Assembly: GCA_964007475.1 (NCBI GenBank)
Contig: OZ023275.1
Coordinates: 5,270,001 to 5,334,000, forward strand
Origin: Hybos culiciformis
Lineage: Eukaryota; Arthropoda; Insecta; Diptera; Hybotidae
DNA: 64,000 nt
Direction: 5' to 3'
Both the position numbers and the translations under genes were made by a program. The notes beneath the pieces are model-generated. The model ran no database searches and was not told the origin of the DNA. It worked only from the letters and a program-made list of their open reading frames with translations. Positions 12,701 through 29,047 of this stretch are shown here, piece after piece; within the stretch, counting starts at the first letter, position 1; every line of letters starts with the position of its first letter.

Positions 12701-13498
12701 TTTGATTAGTGCTGCTTCTCTATTAATATTGTTCGATTTCGGTCTGTCACTATTACAGTTTTTTAAATTATTTCTAAATTTTTCCCAGTCTGCATGATCA
12801 AGTTTATATTTAGGTATAAATTTGTATGGCTGATCTTGGGAGTTGCTGAGGTTTATAGTAGTAATTATGGGGAAATGGTCGCTACCATGCAGGCTGTTTA
12901 GGATTTCCCAATCGCAAGATGGAGCTAAGTCCGGAGAGCAAATAGTGAGGTCAACGTGTGTAAAAGTATTATGTGTGGAAAAATGAGTTGCACTTCCATT
13001 GTTTAGTATTATTTGGTCTGTATTTTCGATAAAATTTTCAATAATTTTTCCTCTAGAGTTTGTAATTTGTGAGCCCCACAAAGGGCTCCATCCATTAAAA
13101 TCTCCAGTAATAATGTTATTACCTGTATCGGGAAGTAGTTCTTCTAATTGTATACTTGTTAAAAATTCTGATGGAGGTAAGTAAATACATGAGATAAACA
13201 TTTTTTTACCATAAGAAATTTCGGCAGTTATTAAATTTGAGATACTTTTTTTTTTGTTGTACTGAATATCGTTTTTGATTAAGAGCGCAACACCTTGTTT
13301 GCCAATTTTGTTATTTATGTGGTTAGAGAAAAAACCTGAATAGTTATGTGGGAATACATGGTTCTTATCACATGTAACATGAGTTTCTTGTAAAGATATT
13401 ATATCTGGATTAATTTGTTTGATTAGTAATTGCAACTCATGAAAATTATTAAAATATCCGTTTATGTTCCACTGTAAGATTTTAAGTTTAGTTGTCAT
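9797..13498 (-). CDS. LINE ORF2: endonuclease-reverse transcriptase-RNase H
   Basis: A 1233-residue polyprotein that nicks the target and copies the element RNA into DNA by target-primed reverse transcription. Residues 1-213 are an AP-type endonuclease: LQWNINGY, LQETH (36-40), GDFNGW (132-137) and GSDHFPI (205-211). The reverse transcriptase spans about 480-760, with DFERAFD (585-591), GIPQGSP (641-647) and the catalytic YADD (676-679). RNase H follows, with DGS (973-975), an E near 1008, D near 1030 and WIPGHAGIKGNEFAD (1067-1081). A C-terminal Cys/His motif starts at CTLC (1175). The usual YRPISL block reads YRMISL (514-519), which may weaken activity. The frame is intact from ATG to stop and lies 60 bases after ORF1. 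Confidence 0.95.
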   Translation of the reverse strand: MTTKLKILQWNINGYFNNFHELQLLIKQINPDIISLQETHVTCDKNHVFPHNYSGFFSNHINNKIGKQGVALLIKNDIQYNKKKSISNLITAEISYGKKMFISCIYLPPSEFLTSIQLEELLPDTGNNIITGDFNGWSPLWGSQITNSRGKIIENFIENTDQIILNNGSATHFSTHNTFTHVDLTICSPDLAPSCDWEILNSLHGSDHFPIITTINLSNSQDQPYKFIPKYKLDHADWEKFRNNLKNCNSDRPKSNNINREAALIKKCIRFSAKNSIPQTAQNKIKKMYSWWNKDLDLLRKNKNKMWNKYKSHPTKENLIVFKKSRAQFRYHIKKSKAENIETFTKNINPNTPIQKIWNNIKTFSGNHGHTKIKEIDFNNNKINNSIDIANIFGQFWSNNSNDDKFSYQYRVEKLNFLNTENHNFQTNTIASRIETNISILELNSCLASFKGTTPGFDKIPYQILNNMPNEMKYRLCDLYNKIFSEGTIPQEWKTATIIPLLKPNKPKNSIEGYRMISLLPCLSKTLEKIISNRLLWFIERKNLISKNQVAFKPSKGTLDALLHTDHFITNSLATKNHISIMAIDFERAFDRIGMHIICDQLILWGAGPRIVNYVKNFLSNRKFRVRVNNYYSNTFSLMNGIPQGSPISVILFLIAFNQLSLIINKYNATIKHNIYADDLNLIFKIHDLAKITDILSKIFEEISEWSKVSGSLISYNKCKHLHICNKKFCNNVFFSINNVQIEKVDQLKILGLIFDKKYSWKNHIDYLKNSLNNRLNLIKFFSGNKSQAHINTITYLIKTLILSKIDYGLPVYGNCRVKTYLKKLNVTINSAARIATKAFRTTPVINILKETGLPTLEERKQLLTARLINKIKYSYDSPIQKDVQDLLKRKVPPKKSSALNTATNLAKTLNIPLTFIKHSKSIYPAWNLHKNSINLELAKYPKDTTSPSQYASVFLEITSLLKKSGWSFLYTDGSKNNYTTSFAVINEENHVIKIGIINDNASVFHAEAQAILNAIQFATANKGKFCICTDSLSVLNSIANIKNRTPIIINMRDLLIRYEKKVKMLWIPGHAGIKGNEFADQEAKNAARAPVISDSVELLKNEIKKIIYYYVENEKLTKWQNYLHHYTRFNPKGVETTYPKDINKKFIQNYIRLKLGHTTITHSHILKHDTAPLCTLCKSKVSVIHFLDECKFFTNYRKELFGNVTPSNCLEKATKENIILINRFLTKIKLNI

Positions 13499-13558
13499 TA
13501 TAAAAGGAAAAAAATTAGGATATGTACGTGTAGGTATAGTAGGTATGGTATTAAAACT

Positions 13559-15004
13559 TTAGCATTCCATGTTGGTGTCATTACCTTCGGAGTTTGTTTT
13601 ATAGGTTGGTAGGGGCGTATTTATTACTTGTAAAATTGAGTGTTCTGTATTATTTATGTCTTGAGGAGAAGTAGTATTAGATAGTGTATCATTTTTTTTT
13701 GTATTATATAAAGAGGTATTTGATAAGTTATAATTCGAAAGGTTTGGTGCAGAATTGGAATTGAATTGATATTTTTCAGAATTATTGTAGTTTGTTGCTG
13801 TATTTAGTATTGAATTTGTGGAATTATTTTTAATGGTTGTGTTTTGTTGTTGTAGTGTTTGTGTTTGTTGTATTTGTTTTTGATTTAATTGTTGAGTGTA
13901 TTTAACGTTTGTGTTTTGTTGAATTATTTGGGGACTTATATTTTCTTGAGATTTTGTATTAGGTTGGTATTTTGTATTTTGTTGGAATTGTTGATTTTTT
14001 TCTCGAAGTTTTTGTAGCTTGTTTTTAATTTTTTCTTTCATTTCTAATAAATTATCTATAGGGCATTCATCTACAGTATTAAGTTGGGGGTTGTTTTTAA
14101 CGTGATCTGCAGCTTGACTAAAAGACCATTTATTTGTGGTTTGATATTTAATTATTGTTTTTCTGTTTTCGTAAGCTGGGCATTTTTTATTTGTTGATAT
14201 ATGTTCGCCTTTGCAATTTAGACATTTTACCACCATACAATTTTCAGGCTCGTGAAAGTTTTCCGAACATATTTCACATATTGAGTCGTTTTTGCACCTA
14301 TTTTTTGTGTGTCCATATTTAAAGCAATTTTTGCATTGCATAGGTTGTGGGAAATAATGCTCGACTTTAAATAACATGAAACCAATAACAATTTCTTTGG
14401 GAATTTCGAAGCTATTGAAAGTAAAAATGTGTAAGGGCGAGTTTTTCACTTCACCATTTACTAATTTTGTAATTTTTTTACATTCGATTACGCCTTGATC
14501 TCTTAATCCCTCAGTAATTTCGTTCTCATTTAAGCTGGTTATTATTGGAGCAAAAACAACCCCTTTGCATGAGTTCAGAGTAGGATGTAACAAAGCTTCA
14601 ACCTCACATATACCGGCAAGTGTTTTTGTTTTCACAAATTTAGCAGCTTGCTGTTCATTTTTTGCTAATATAAGTAAGTCCCCGTTCCTGGTGTACGATA
14701 TATCTAAAAAATTTTCCGTAATTCCTTTTATGGCTTTGGTAATTAGAAAAATATTAAGATTTTTGATGGGAGTATTAGGGTCTTTGTTTTTTATTATTAC
14801 ATATTTTGGGCAGTCTTTTTTGCTATTAGATAGTGCAAATGGTTTTTTGTTGTTTTTTTTATATTGCAGAGATGGAAAAGATTGAAAAGAAGAGGTGTTG
14901 GGTGTGTTTTCAGCACGTGCTCTTTTAGGTGGTGAAGATAAATTTACATTATCGTTTAATATGCTATAAAAATTAGTATTGGCTCCCCCTCCGGGGTCCG
15001 CCAT
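13559..15004 (-). CDS. LINE ORF1: Gag-like zinc-knuckle RNA-binding protein
   Basis: A 481-residue protein expected to package the element RNA with ORF2. Three retroviral-type knuckles lie at about 224-237 (CKNCFKYGHTKNRC), 243-256 (CEICSENFHEPENC) and 261-275 (CLNCKGEH then C). The middle part around 90-215 resembles the region preceding the knuckles in I/Jockey-group Gag-like proteins. The C-terminal 160 residues are rich in Gln, Asn, Ser and Thr and are probably disordered. Translation likely starts at MADPGGG, close to the element 5' end. Intact frame. Confidence 0.9.
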   Translation of the reverse strand: MADPGGGANTNFYSILNDNVNLSSPPKRARAENTPNTSSFQSFPSLQYKKNNKKPFALSNSKKDCPKYVIIKNKDPNTPIKNLNIFLITKAIKGITENFLDISYTRNGDLLILAKNEQQAAKFVKTKTLAGICEVEALLHPTLNSCKGVVFAPIITSLNENEITEGLRDQGVIECKKITKLVNGEVKNSPLHIFTFNSFEIPKEIVIGFMLFKVEHYFPQPMQCKNCFKYGHTKNRCKNDSICEICSENFHEPENCMVVKCLNCKGEHISTNKKCPAYENRKTIIKYQTTNKWSFSQAADHVKNNPQLNTVDECPIDNLLEMKEKIKNKLQKLREKNQQFQQNTKYQPNTKSQENISPQIIQQNTNVKYTQQLNQKQIQQTQTLQQQNTTIKNNSTNSILNTATNYNNSEKYQFNSNSAPNLSNYNLSNTSLYNTKKNDTLSNTTSPQDINNTEHSILQVINTPLPTYKTNSEGNDTNMEC

Positions 15005-15030
15005 CGTACCTAATATACTTACTAACTTAG

Positions 15031-18000
15031 TCCAAAGCGGTTTTTTGATATTTTGTAATAACTAATTAATTTATGTTACGCAAAGTATTTTTATTTTTTA
15101 ATTTTTTCTATTGAAATTTTTTCTATTCAGAAAAATTATTAATACTATTGTACTTTGTACTTAACTAAAAACCCAAAAACATGTGTTTTTGAGAGAGAAA
15201 AAATAATTAAATATAAAAAAGCGGAATTGAAACCAACAATATCTTTATTCGTTGAGGTACGAGATAAGACTGAGATGGAACTAAAAATTACCCTTAGATA
15301 GAGAAAAAAAAAATTCTTTTCCATGAAAATTCTCAATGGGAGAACTATATATTTTCCAGGCAACATGAAATTTTCTCAAAAAAGAAAAACAACTCTTTTT
15401 TTCCATTAATTTTCTTCTTTTAATTTTCTGCTGTGTATAAGATAAAATATATATATATATCAATTTTTTTTCCTTAAACATACACCTACACAACAACATC
15501 TAAATCCTCATTCGAAGGATATTCTATAAAATTCATAGTTATACTTATATGAAAATATAATTATTATCTTTAAAAAAAAATTGTATCCCTATGTTTTAAA
15601 ATAAGGAAATATATAGCTAGTAGTAGTTATAATAAAGACTAAGTGAATTACTAAACTTTTTTTTTTATACACTACTTGATGCAAAAAATTAAAATAAATA
15701 TAAAACTTTTAAAATGAAGTGTTTTTAGAACTTAAATATTTATTATTATTTTTTTTTTTTTAGTTTTCGCAAAATTATCTCATGTACTATATAAAAAAAA
15801 TATAAAAAAGATAGTAAAAAAATAGGTCAAAATACATTTCCCGGGTAAATTGTGTAATATTTATAATAGTTTTAATTTTAACAATGTTACTTACAAAGAA
15901 ATTTTCAAAATTAATATAATTTACTATTTACTACCTTAAAAATTGATGGCATATAAAAAGTTTAAAATTTTTTTTTATATGAAGTTTAATGATACCAGAT
16001 CTTATGGAATTCTTAAGCTTATGTTGGAGACTAACCTAGGTTAATAGACCTTATTTACTAAAATTATTGTTTTCTTTTTCCTTTAAAAATGTTGATATCT
16101 TTTTAAAAATGAAAATAGTCTACACTTGCGTGCACTTTTATTTCTATTTTATGTAAACAAAAAAAAATTAAAAAATTATTAATTTAACTATAACTTTAAA
16201 TATAATAAATTTAAATTTGTGGGAAAAATCTATACATCAAAATTTAATCATTATATTTATATATGAGCGTTGTGTTTGTGCATAATAATCGTTTGTGTGT
16301 ATACCGTAGAAATATAAGTCAAAGGCTTTTCGTAAAAATAAACCTAACTGCATTGAATTCTCAATAATGGTTTTAAGTTTTTTTTTTTTTGGTATAACAT
16401 GTAGTTGGAGCATACAACATACATAAATAGTATTCTTGTTATTTTAATGTAAATTCTTCTAATGCGTTTACAATTTATATATAGATACTATACAGATAAA
16501 GAAAATTTGTTTCTTTCTAAGTATATATGGCTCAGTTAATATATTAATTATTAAACATTTTATTACAAGAATAAATGAACTCAGACAAAACCTTACGCCT
16601 TTTTTTACGTTCACATTTTTTTGAATTAAAAAGAAGACCACATATATATTTACATAAAATTCGATAAGTATATCGATTTCAAGTTTTATCCACTCAAAAA
16701 TAATATATCTTAAATTTATTTTTCTATTTGCGTTTGTACCATAAGAGGAGAAATTTTCCACTTTAAGTATTCATATATGGTACATTATTTTTTATAATGG
16801 AAATAAAAAAAAAAGCATTATATTTTATAATAATACTTGTGGAAAAGTTTCCATAATTTATTTTCTTTTATCCTTGCTTGTGAGAATCATCTCTTTATTT
16901 AAATGCACAAGAATCTCTATATATATGTACCTATATAACCAAAAAGCGCAACAGACAATATTTCTAGTACTTATAGTCAAGTCCACTTTTACATTCATAT
17001 ATTATTATTATAACAATGTGTTTTTTTTTAATTCTCTTTTTCGAAAGCCTTTTTAAACACCCTCAATTAATTTACATATTTTTTTTTTATGCTATAAATA
17101 TAAGAAAATTTTGCCCTCAATTAATAAAGCGCATGCATTTTCAATGAATTATATTAAAATATACACATACTGGTACATGAAATTAATATAATATCAAATG
17201 CGTTTTAACTTGGAAAAGTCGTTTTCTATATTTTATTTTTATTTTTGTTTAGGTAAAACAGTTAAAAACATTATATTTTGTACATTAATTTGATAAGATA
17301 ATATATATATATATATATATATATAATATAAGATATACATATAAGTGTAATATATATAATTATTAATTACTTTATATATTAATTATATGTTATATGAACG
17401 AAATAATAAATAAATAAATTAAATTAAATACGATTTACATAATGTTTAATGTTATGATGGTAATGATATTGATTCAACTATTGGTTTCAATAATAAACTG
17501 CTGCACCGTATTCGTAGTTATTTTTGAAGGAATGTTCCGGAAACCTCACAGCTAATTTTACCGGAAAGCAAAAAAAAATCAACTGCAAACAACGCTTTTG
17601 TTTTTTCTATAATATGATTGTGACAGAAAAATGCCGCAAAACCAAATTGCGATGCAAAAGAAACGCAGTGAAAAAGAAACAAAAAAATTATTTTGTGATG
17701 TAATCAATTCTTTCAGGAGCAAAAAAAAAAAACAGTTTTCTAATTAATTATGAAATAATTTTAAGAAATTCTTTTTACAAAAAATCAATAAAATTAATAT
17801 CTTGCGTTTTTTATAAATTGTATTAAAATTAATTAAGAATTAATTAAGACAATCGGTTTTTACGGTAGTTCTTAATTACTTTGCGGTATTAGCTGTGATC
17901 GAGCCATTAGACTTATCAATGTTGTAGGTAGAGTAATTGACATGCTTTGACGTTCCAAAGTAGTGTTATCAAAGTACAAAAAAAAATGAAAACGAGAACA

Positions 18001-21000
18001 TATTCTCGCGAAAAATATTCTTATTCAAGGATGAAAACCGGTATTTTTAATTTTATGATAAATATGAAATTTAAAAAAAAAAAATTTTTAATTATATAAA
18101 AAAATTTTACACGATGATATTTATGTATTATTATTTTTTACCTATTTAATTTCTTCAATGATGTTTTTCTATTTATGTTTTTCAATTTTTTCGGTTAAAA
18201 AAGAAAGCAAACATAATCTGGTCGGTTGTTTTTGAAAACTCCTTTGAACTAGTTTTTACAAGGCATAACACATATTATAATTCATTATGTTACATATATT
18301 CAAAATAGTTAATTTTTTTTCTCAATATAAAATTTAGTTACATTGACTCATAATATAAGATGTTTGCTTCTTATTCTTATCGAAAATTAATTTGAAAAAA
18401 TCAAATATTTGTAAATAAATAGTATAAGAAAAGTAAACGATCTATGTTGTAGGGTAAGAGTGGTAATAATATAATTTTCAACACATTTTTATTACGAATT
18501 TAAGTTTAAATCATATTTTGGGATTTAACCTTTCAAATTAAATGATTTCTTCTTCTGAATTACAAACAGATTTTAGATAATTTGCATTTAAAAAGGAACA
18601 CTTTTTTATGACGGATTCTCCCTCTGAGTGGGATGCTTAGTCTCTATCCGATGAGGCTTCGACAATTGAAGGGATGCTTCATTTGTGGATGGAAAATCTA
18701 TAAAATTTTCCTTAAATAAGTTGTACGAATTTTTTTTTCCTTAAATAATTCAAAAAAAAAAATATTATTTTATAAAATAATTATAATAATTTTCATTCGA
18801 CATTGCTACCGTTGTACCGATTGACAAGGAATTCCACTTTTACTTTTTCTTGAATTTTATTATAATTTTCATACCGTTGTACCGATTGACTTTAATTTTA
18901 TTATAATTTTCGTAAAAATGAAAAAATGATTAAATTATTTATTAGAAATATTCTTAATAATATTTTTTCTATTATTAAAAATAAAAATAAAATTAATAAT
19001 TAAAAAAAAAAAATTAATTACTTCACTTAAAAAATTACATCGAAAATTCAAAAATTTTGTTTTTGCATTTGACATCTGCAAACACATGTTACATGATTTA
19101 ATGTTTTAGTGAGTCAATTTTAATTTAACAGCCGCTTTATTTACGATAAGCTTTAACTCATTGATTTCATGCTAAATTTGAAAAAGACGAAGCATTCCGA
19201 AAGTCAAATGCTACCACTTTTACCCTATTTGTATATACCTACTTGTATTATGAAAAATATATTTTGTTTCCAAAGAAGCTAATAATTTGATAAGAATTAA
19301 TAAATAAAAATTTGAAAAAAATAATATAATCAGTTTGAAGAAAATTGTGACAAAATAATAATAAACATTATATTTTTAAAGTAATTGTCTTGTTTTTTGA
19401 CGTAAAACATTTTTAATTTTTTTTTGTATAATGAAAATAATCTTTTTATTATAAGGAGCAATCATTAACAAAAATTTCTTTAAAATTATGATATTGTAAT
19501 AAGTGTTTTAAAGTTATTTAGATTGCATCATTTTATTTATTTAAAAAGACAAAAAATAAAATTTTGGCTTATTTATTTGTATATTTGTCCTAATAAGTCA
19601 TTTCGATATTTTTTTAATTAAAATTTTTTTTAAATTTTAAACTAAAATGATTTTACTTCCAAATGAGGGTTGATTAGTTAATGGGTTTTCCCTTAACGCA
19701 AAATTTTATACAGAATATAGTAGTAGCCTCGTTTAAACAATTGAACCAAAATTTCTTTTATATTTTAAAAACTAAATATAAAATACAACTTTGTTTTGAT
19801 TGCATTTAAGTATGTATTAGATTTCTCTAAATTGGTTTTTTTAGTCTGATAGCTCTGATAATATATTTTTTTTATGTAGCTATTTGTTTGTAAAATGTGT
19901 TGACTAAAAGCGTCTCAAATTAATTTTACATTCGAAACGAATGTAATTGTAAAATGTTTTGCTCATATCAGTGGAATCAATATTTTATGCAAATAGAAAC
20001 ATTTTGTAAGTAATTTCAAAGTTTGATCGAAATTCTATTTATATTTGAAGAAAGTAATTTAATAACATTCAATTTCAATTTTATAGATAATTGCAATTAT
20101 ATAAGTAGGTATTTCGTTAGCTCGAAATTCAATTTACTTTTTGTGCAAAATACATACTTTTTATATAAATTTGTTGATTTTAGAAATGTGTAAATTAAAT
20201 TTTCTTTTCTCATTTTGATGGTTACCTGTAAAGTTTGATTTAAGAAACTAAATATCAATTAAAATTGAAATTGTGTAAAAGACGGTGCGTAATTGAACTT
20301 TTTTTTCATATTTTAATCAAATCAATAATGCAAATGCTAAAAAGCCCCGAAAGTTGACTCCAAATCGAGAAACTTAATATTAATTAAATTGTTGTTAAAA
20401 AGCTTGTTGTATCCAAATCGACATTTTATGCAAATCCCAAACAACACTATTTTGAAAATTACACACAAAGTTAGATCGAAATTCTTTTTTATATTTCAAG
20501 AAACTTAGTCTCAATTAAATTATGAGTGTATTAAATTTCACTTAATTGCATTTTTTTTAGTCTGATTAGCTTTAAAATTGTATTCACTTTTTTATACAAC
20601 ATTATGTAGATATAAAATATTTCCAACATAAAATTTTCATTTCATAAATTTTTATTACTTTTTCTTTTCAAACGATATGGTGTGCATTATCATAATTACA
20701 TTGATCTCTAACTATTTTGTATTATATTTCTGTTGTTGTTATGTGTTATTTACACATTTTTAACATTCTGTTTAATGTACAACAGCAATTAATAAAAAAA
20801 ATCACATAGTACATTACATATTTATAACAAAGATAGGTATTATATTTATATTATATTATATTTTATCAAACCAAAAAAAAAAAATATTGATAGCAATTTA
20901 AAAGTATTTATATGTTTCGGAAAATAACAATTTTTATGATTTTTATCAACTGAAACTGATACGGGAAGATTTTTTTATATTTGACCTAAATTATAATAAT

Positions 21001-22265
21001 TCTAACAGACAGAACATTATGTAATTCATAAAACGTTATACCATCACTACATAATTCTGAAGTTACTTAGTATTCAAGAATTAAAAGAGTAATTTACGTT
21101 TCCTTAAATTTTAGTTTTATATCATCCTTTTATGTGACTAAAAAAATCCTCAATTAAGGGTTTTTGCTCAAATTTTTCTTTAAGAACATCGAATGTTAAA
21201 TTAACAATAAAGTAATATAAGTAATAATAAAGTATAGGTTTATATTTACGATTTTGTTGGAAGAAATAAAAGGAAATTTCACACCACAATAAAACTGTTT
21301 ACATACTATGCACAAGATTCAAAGAATAAATATATGTTTATTATTATTATTAAAAGAACTTAACTTACCTTTACCTAATTTAAATATATAAATTATTTAA
21401 TTAACAAAAAATACATAAACATACTTCAAAATATTTACATTAGATTTTAAGTACCTATTCAAAAATACTCAATCAAACTGGGTTATAAAGAGCTTGAAAA
21501 CAATAAATTTTCATCAATTTTCAAGCTAGTTTGTGACATTGGTTATGCTGCAAATAATACAAAATTAGACAAAATAAATGATATACTTTCAGTTCTTGAA
21601 AATTTTATTTAATAGATAAAAATGAAAATAAATAATATATTTCAAAATTGGTATATAAAAGCCAGATTGGTATGTTCCAGCCCGTCTAAATATACAATAT
21701 AAAAATTTTTATTTATAAATATGCAATTGCCTCAGTCATAGAAAAATTAACATATAGATAGGTCCATGCCTTTGATCATGTATTATAAGTAAATTCTTTG
21801 TTTGAATTTGCGTTGCTAAAAAAAAATTTAATAACTTAACCAAAGAAATTTCAACTTCTTGATCTTGTATCTTGTTATCATGAAAAAAAACCAATTGTTT
21901 TTTTTTTATTATTTAAATAATAGACGAGCCCCCCAAAATCTGTTTTTTTTTATTTAATAACATTATTTTTATATCAATTTTATTGCAAAATATGTATGAA
22001 AATAACTTTTATTATTATTTTTTTATTGCTCTAAATTTAATTGATAACGTTATTAAACAAAACAAATTTTTCAAAATAAACAAAATTAGTCAATAAAAAA
22101 AATGATAACGTTTTCTCCTCAACTTACATGCTTTCTTTTTTATGATTGTCATTTACTAAATTTCATAGCTTTCTTAATAAAGCGTAACAAAAAAAAAATT
22201 AGTACAAAAATAGTTTAAATTAAAATCAAAAAAATCTTTTTTGTATAATAAACTAAATAAAATAC
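15031..22265. other. Gene-poor A+T-rich region
   Basis: No coding sequence or RNA gene recognised. It holds homopolymer tracts, an (AT)n microsatellite near 17300, a partly duplicated segment around 18800-18890 (ACCGTTGTACCGATTGAC occurs twice) and a short stretch near 18610-18700 that reads like a broken peptide-coding fragment. Open frames here are short and of random composition. Confidence 0.55.
17299..17325. repeat. (AT)n microsatellite
   Basis: About 13 uninterrupted AT units, in a broader AT-alternating stretch. Simple repeat. Confidence 0.9.
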
Positions 22266-22803
22266 CAGTGGTGGGATGTTAAGATTTCGAAAAATTCGAT
22301 ATTCGACATTCGATCGAATGGCAGTATGTTATGACAAAATCGCTTCTACGTTTTCTCGCTACGGTATCACAAAAAATTTTTCAAGTGATACGGAATCGAA
22401 TAAAAAAAATATATGAAAAAAGAAATTATTTTTATTCAAATTTATAAAAATTAATTTTGAATAATCAAAAATTTTTTTTTTTTAATTATTTAAAAATATT
22501 ATTTTAATATTTAATAAAAAAATAAAGAATCTAAAGGTAGGTAGGTAGGTAGGTAAACATTTTTATTTATAAAAATTAAAAACAATTTTAATAAATGTAA
22601 ATAAAAATAATTGTGTATAAACAATAATTAATTATTATTTACTTTTTGGTTTTTTTTTTTTTTTTAACGTCAAAAATTCTTTCAGAAAATGATTTTCGAA
22701 AGTATCGAAGCGAGAAAAACTTAACATGTTGCCAAAAAATCCACTCGCTTCGATGTTCGATACATCTTCGCTGTTCGAATGACAACTTAACATGCCACCA
22801 CAG
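22266..22803. repeat. hAT-like MITE with CAGTGGTGG-type ends
   Basis: The left end CAGTGGTGGGATGTTAAG matches, inverted, the right end (complement reads CTGTGGTGGCATGTTAAG): 16 of 18 bases. Ends of the form CAGTGGTGG are typical of hAT-superfamily elements. Subterminal copies of CATGTTAAG and TCGAA-type motifs occur inside the right end. The interior is non-coding A/T-rich DNA with an (AGGT)n patch. Flanks TAAAATAC and AACGTACT do not form a clean 8-base duplication, so the family assignment is tentative. Confidence 0.55.
22535..22554. repeat. (AGGT)5 microsatellite
   Basis: Five uninterrupted AGGT units inside the hAT-like element. Confidence 0.9.
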
Positions 22804-22911
22804 AACGTACTACTCATAATGGAAATTTCTTGCGTTACTTTTTAATTCAAGTAAAAAAAGGGATATTAGCCAAATTTTTACTCGCGCAATTGCTTGTACG
22901 CCATGTTAAAG

Positions 22912-23210
22912 CATTGAGTAATAATATTTATAAGAGGGGCAGAATTCATACAAGTAAATTTCAGAATTTTTTTTTTTTTCAAATAACTCAAAAATGATGA
23001 CAATATTTTCAATGTATTGAATAAAAATTTTACACTCAAATGTGTTTATTCTTATACAATAATAAAAATAATAAAATTAAGAATAAACACATTTGAGTTA
23101 AAAAAATTTACTCAATAGTACATTGAAAATATTGTCATAATTTTGGAGTTATTTAGAAAAAAAATTACTTGTATGAATTCTGTCCCTCTTATAAATATTA
23201 TTACTCAATG
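22912..23210. repeat. Palindromic MITE with 7-bp target duplication
   Basis: A 299-base element that is almost entirely an inverted repeat. The left arm (22912 to about 23055) and right arm (about 23070 to 23210) are roughly 90 percent identical when one is reversed, with a short A/T loop. The ends are CATTGAGTAATA and its complement. It is flanked by perfect direct copies of GTTAAAG at 22905-22911 and 23211-23217. It encodes nothing and must have been moved by a transposase supplied elsewhere. Confidence 0.8.
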
Positions 23211-23576
23211 GTTAAAGTTAATGTTAAAAATGTTATGAAAGATGTCATAAAAAATGTTTACTCACATTCCCAACAAATTAATTTTTTTATTTTGGTGTGA
23301 TGCAGGTGACCATGATTTTGTTATCAGTTTTTCAACAATGTTAAAAGGGTACATAAAGTAAACCGTATAAATGACATTTCATTGAATGCAAAAATTTCAG
23401 AAGAAAAATAGAAATTGAATAGGAAAGTTGTTTTTTTTTTAATTTTTTAATTCACAAATCAAATTATTAACTTTGATTGTATTATTTATTGTATAAAATT
23501 TCAATTTTTTTATTTTAAAGTTGATTTAAACAAAAATAGGTAATTTAATAACAAAATCCATACAAGAAAATAGAAA

Positions 23577-28642
<5,066 letters not shown>

Positions 28643-28848
28643 TTTTTAGGTATTGTTAACTTTTTAATTAGTATGTAAGTTATTCTTATTTGAAACGAAA
28701 TACTGTTTGTACGAAAAATATTTAAATTTTCATGAATTAGTTTTCAAGATATTGCTATAAGATCATTATATTTTTATAAGAATTTAGTAAGTCTTTCTTT
28801 TCAAAAATAAGACAAATCATAACTATGTAAATACATTATAATTTAAAA

Positions 28849-28854
28849 AATAAA
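28849..28854 (+). terminator. CPOX polyadenylation signal
   Basis: AATAAA, 207 bases after the CPOX stop codon and the first canonical signal in the 3' flank. The convergent Integrator 7 signal lies about 120 bases further on, so the two transcripts may nearly abut or overlap. Confidence 0.6.
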
Positions 28855-28972
28855 CGTTATGAAAATTATTATTAACCAATAAAAATAATTAATAGAAGAT
28901 GCACATATAGTTTTGAAGCAAATTTTTCACCATTTAAGAAAGCCCAAACCCATACAATTTGATAGCATACAG

Positions 28973-28978
28973 TTTATT
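28973..28978 (-). terminator. INTS7 polyadenylation signal
   Basis: AATAAA on the minus strand, 70 bases beyond the Integrator 7 stop codon at 29048-29050. Position and spacing fit a short 3' UTR. Confidence 0.6.
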
Positions 28979-29047
28979 TATATAATCAGTACACACATTA
29001 CACATATCTTATTTTCTTTAAAACACATAAGTCTCAATTCAATATTT

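Larger units (their letters stand above)
9658..15030 (-). mobile_element. I-clade-type non-LTR retrotransposon, two open ORFs
   Basis: A LINE lying on the minus strand. From its 5' end it has ORF1 (15004 to 13559), a 60-base gap, ORF2 (13498 to 9797), a 3' UTR of about 92 bases and a poly(A) tail seen as poly(T) at 9658-9704. The combination of a triple zinc-knuckle ORF1 with an ORF2 carrying AP-type endonuclease, reverse transcriptase and RNase H is typical of the I-like clades of LINEs. Both frames are free of stops and frameshifts, which suggests a fairly recent insertion. I could not fix the 5' end (15030 is a guess) and found no convincing target-site duplication around it. Confidence 0.9.

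Noticed and set aside
18640..18680. Hammerhead ribozyme core (CGATGAG)
   Set aside because: The conserved CTGATGAG and GAAA blocks and the three stems are not all present.
22266..23217. A single composite element covering both inverted-repeat units
   Set aside because: Each unit has its own unrelated ends, and the second has its own clean 7-base duplication.
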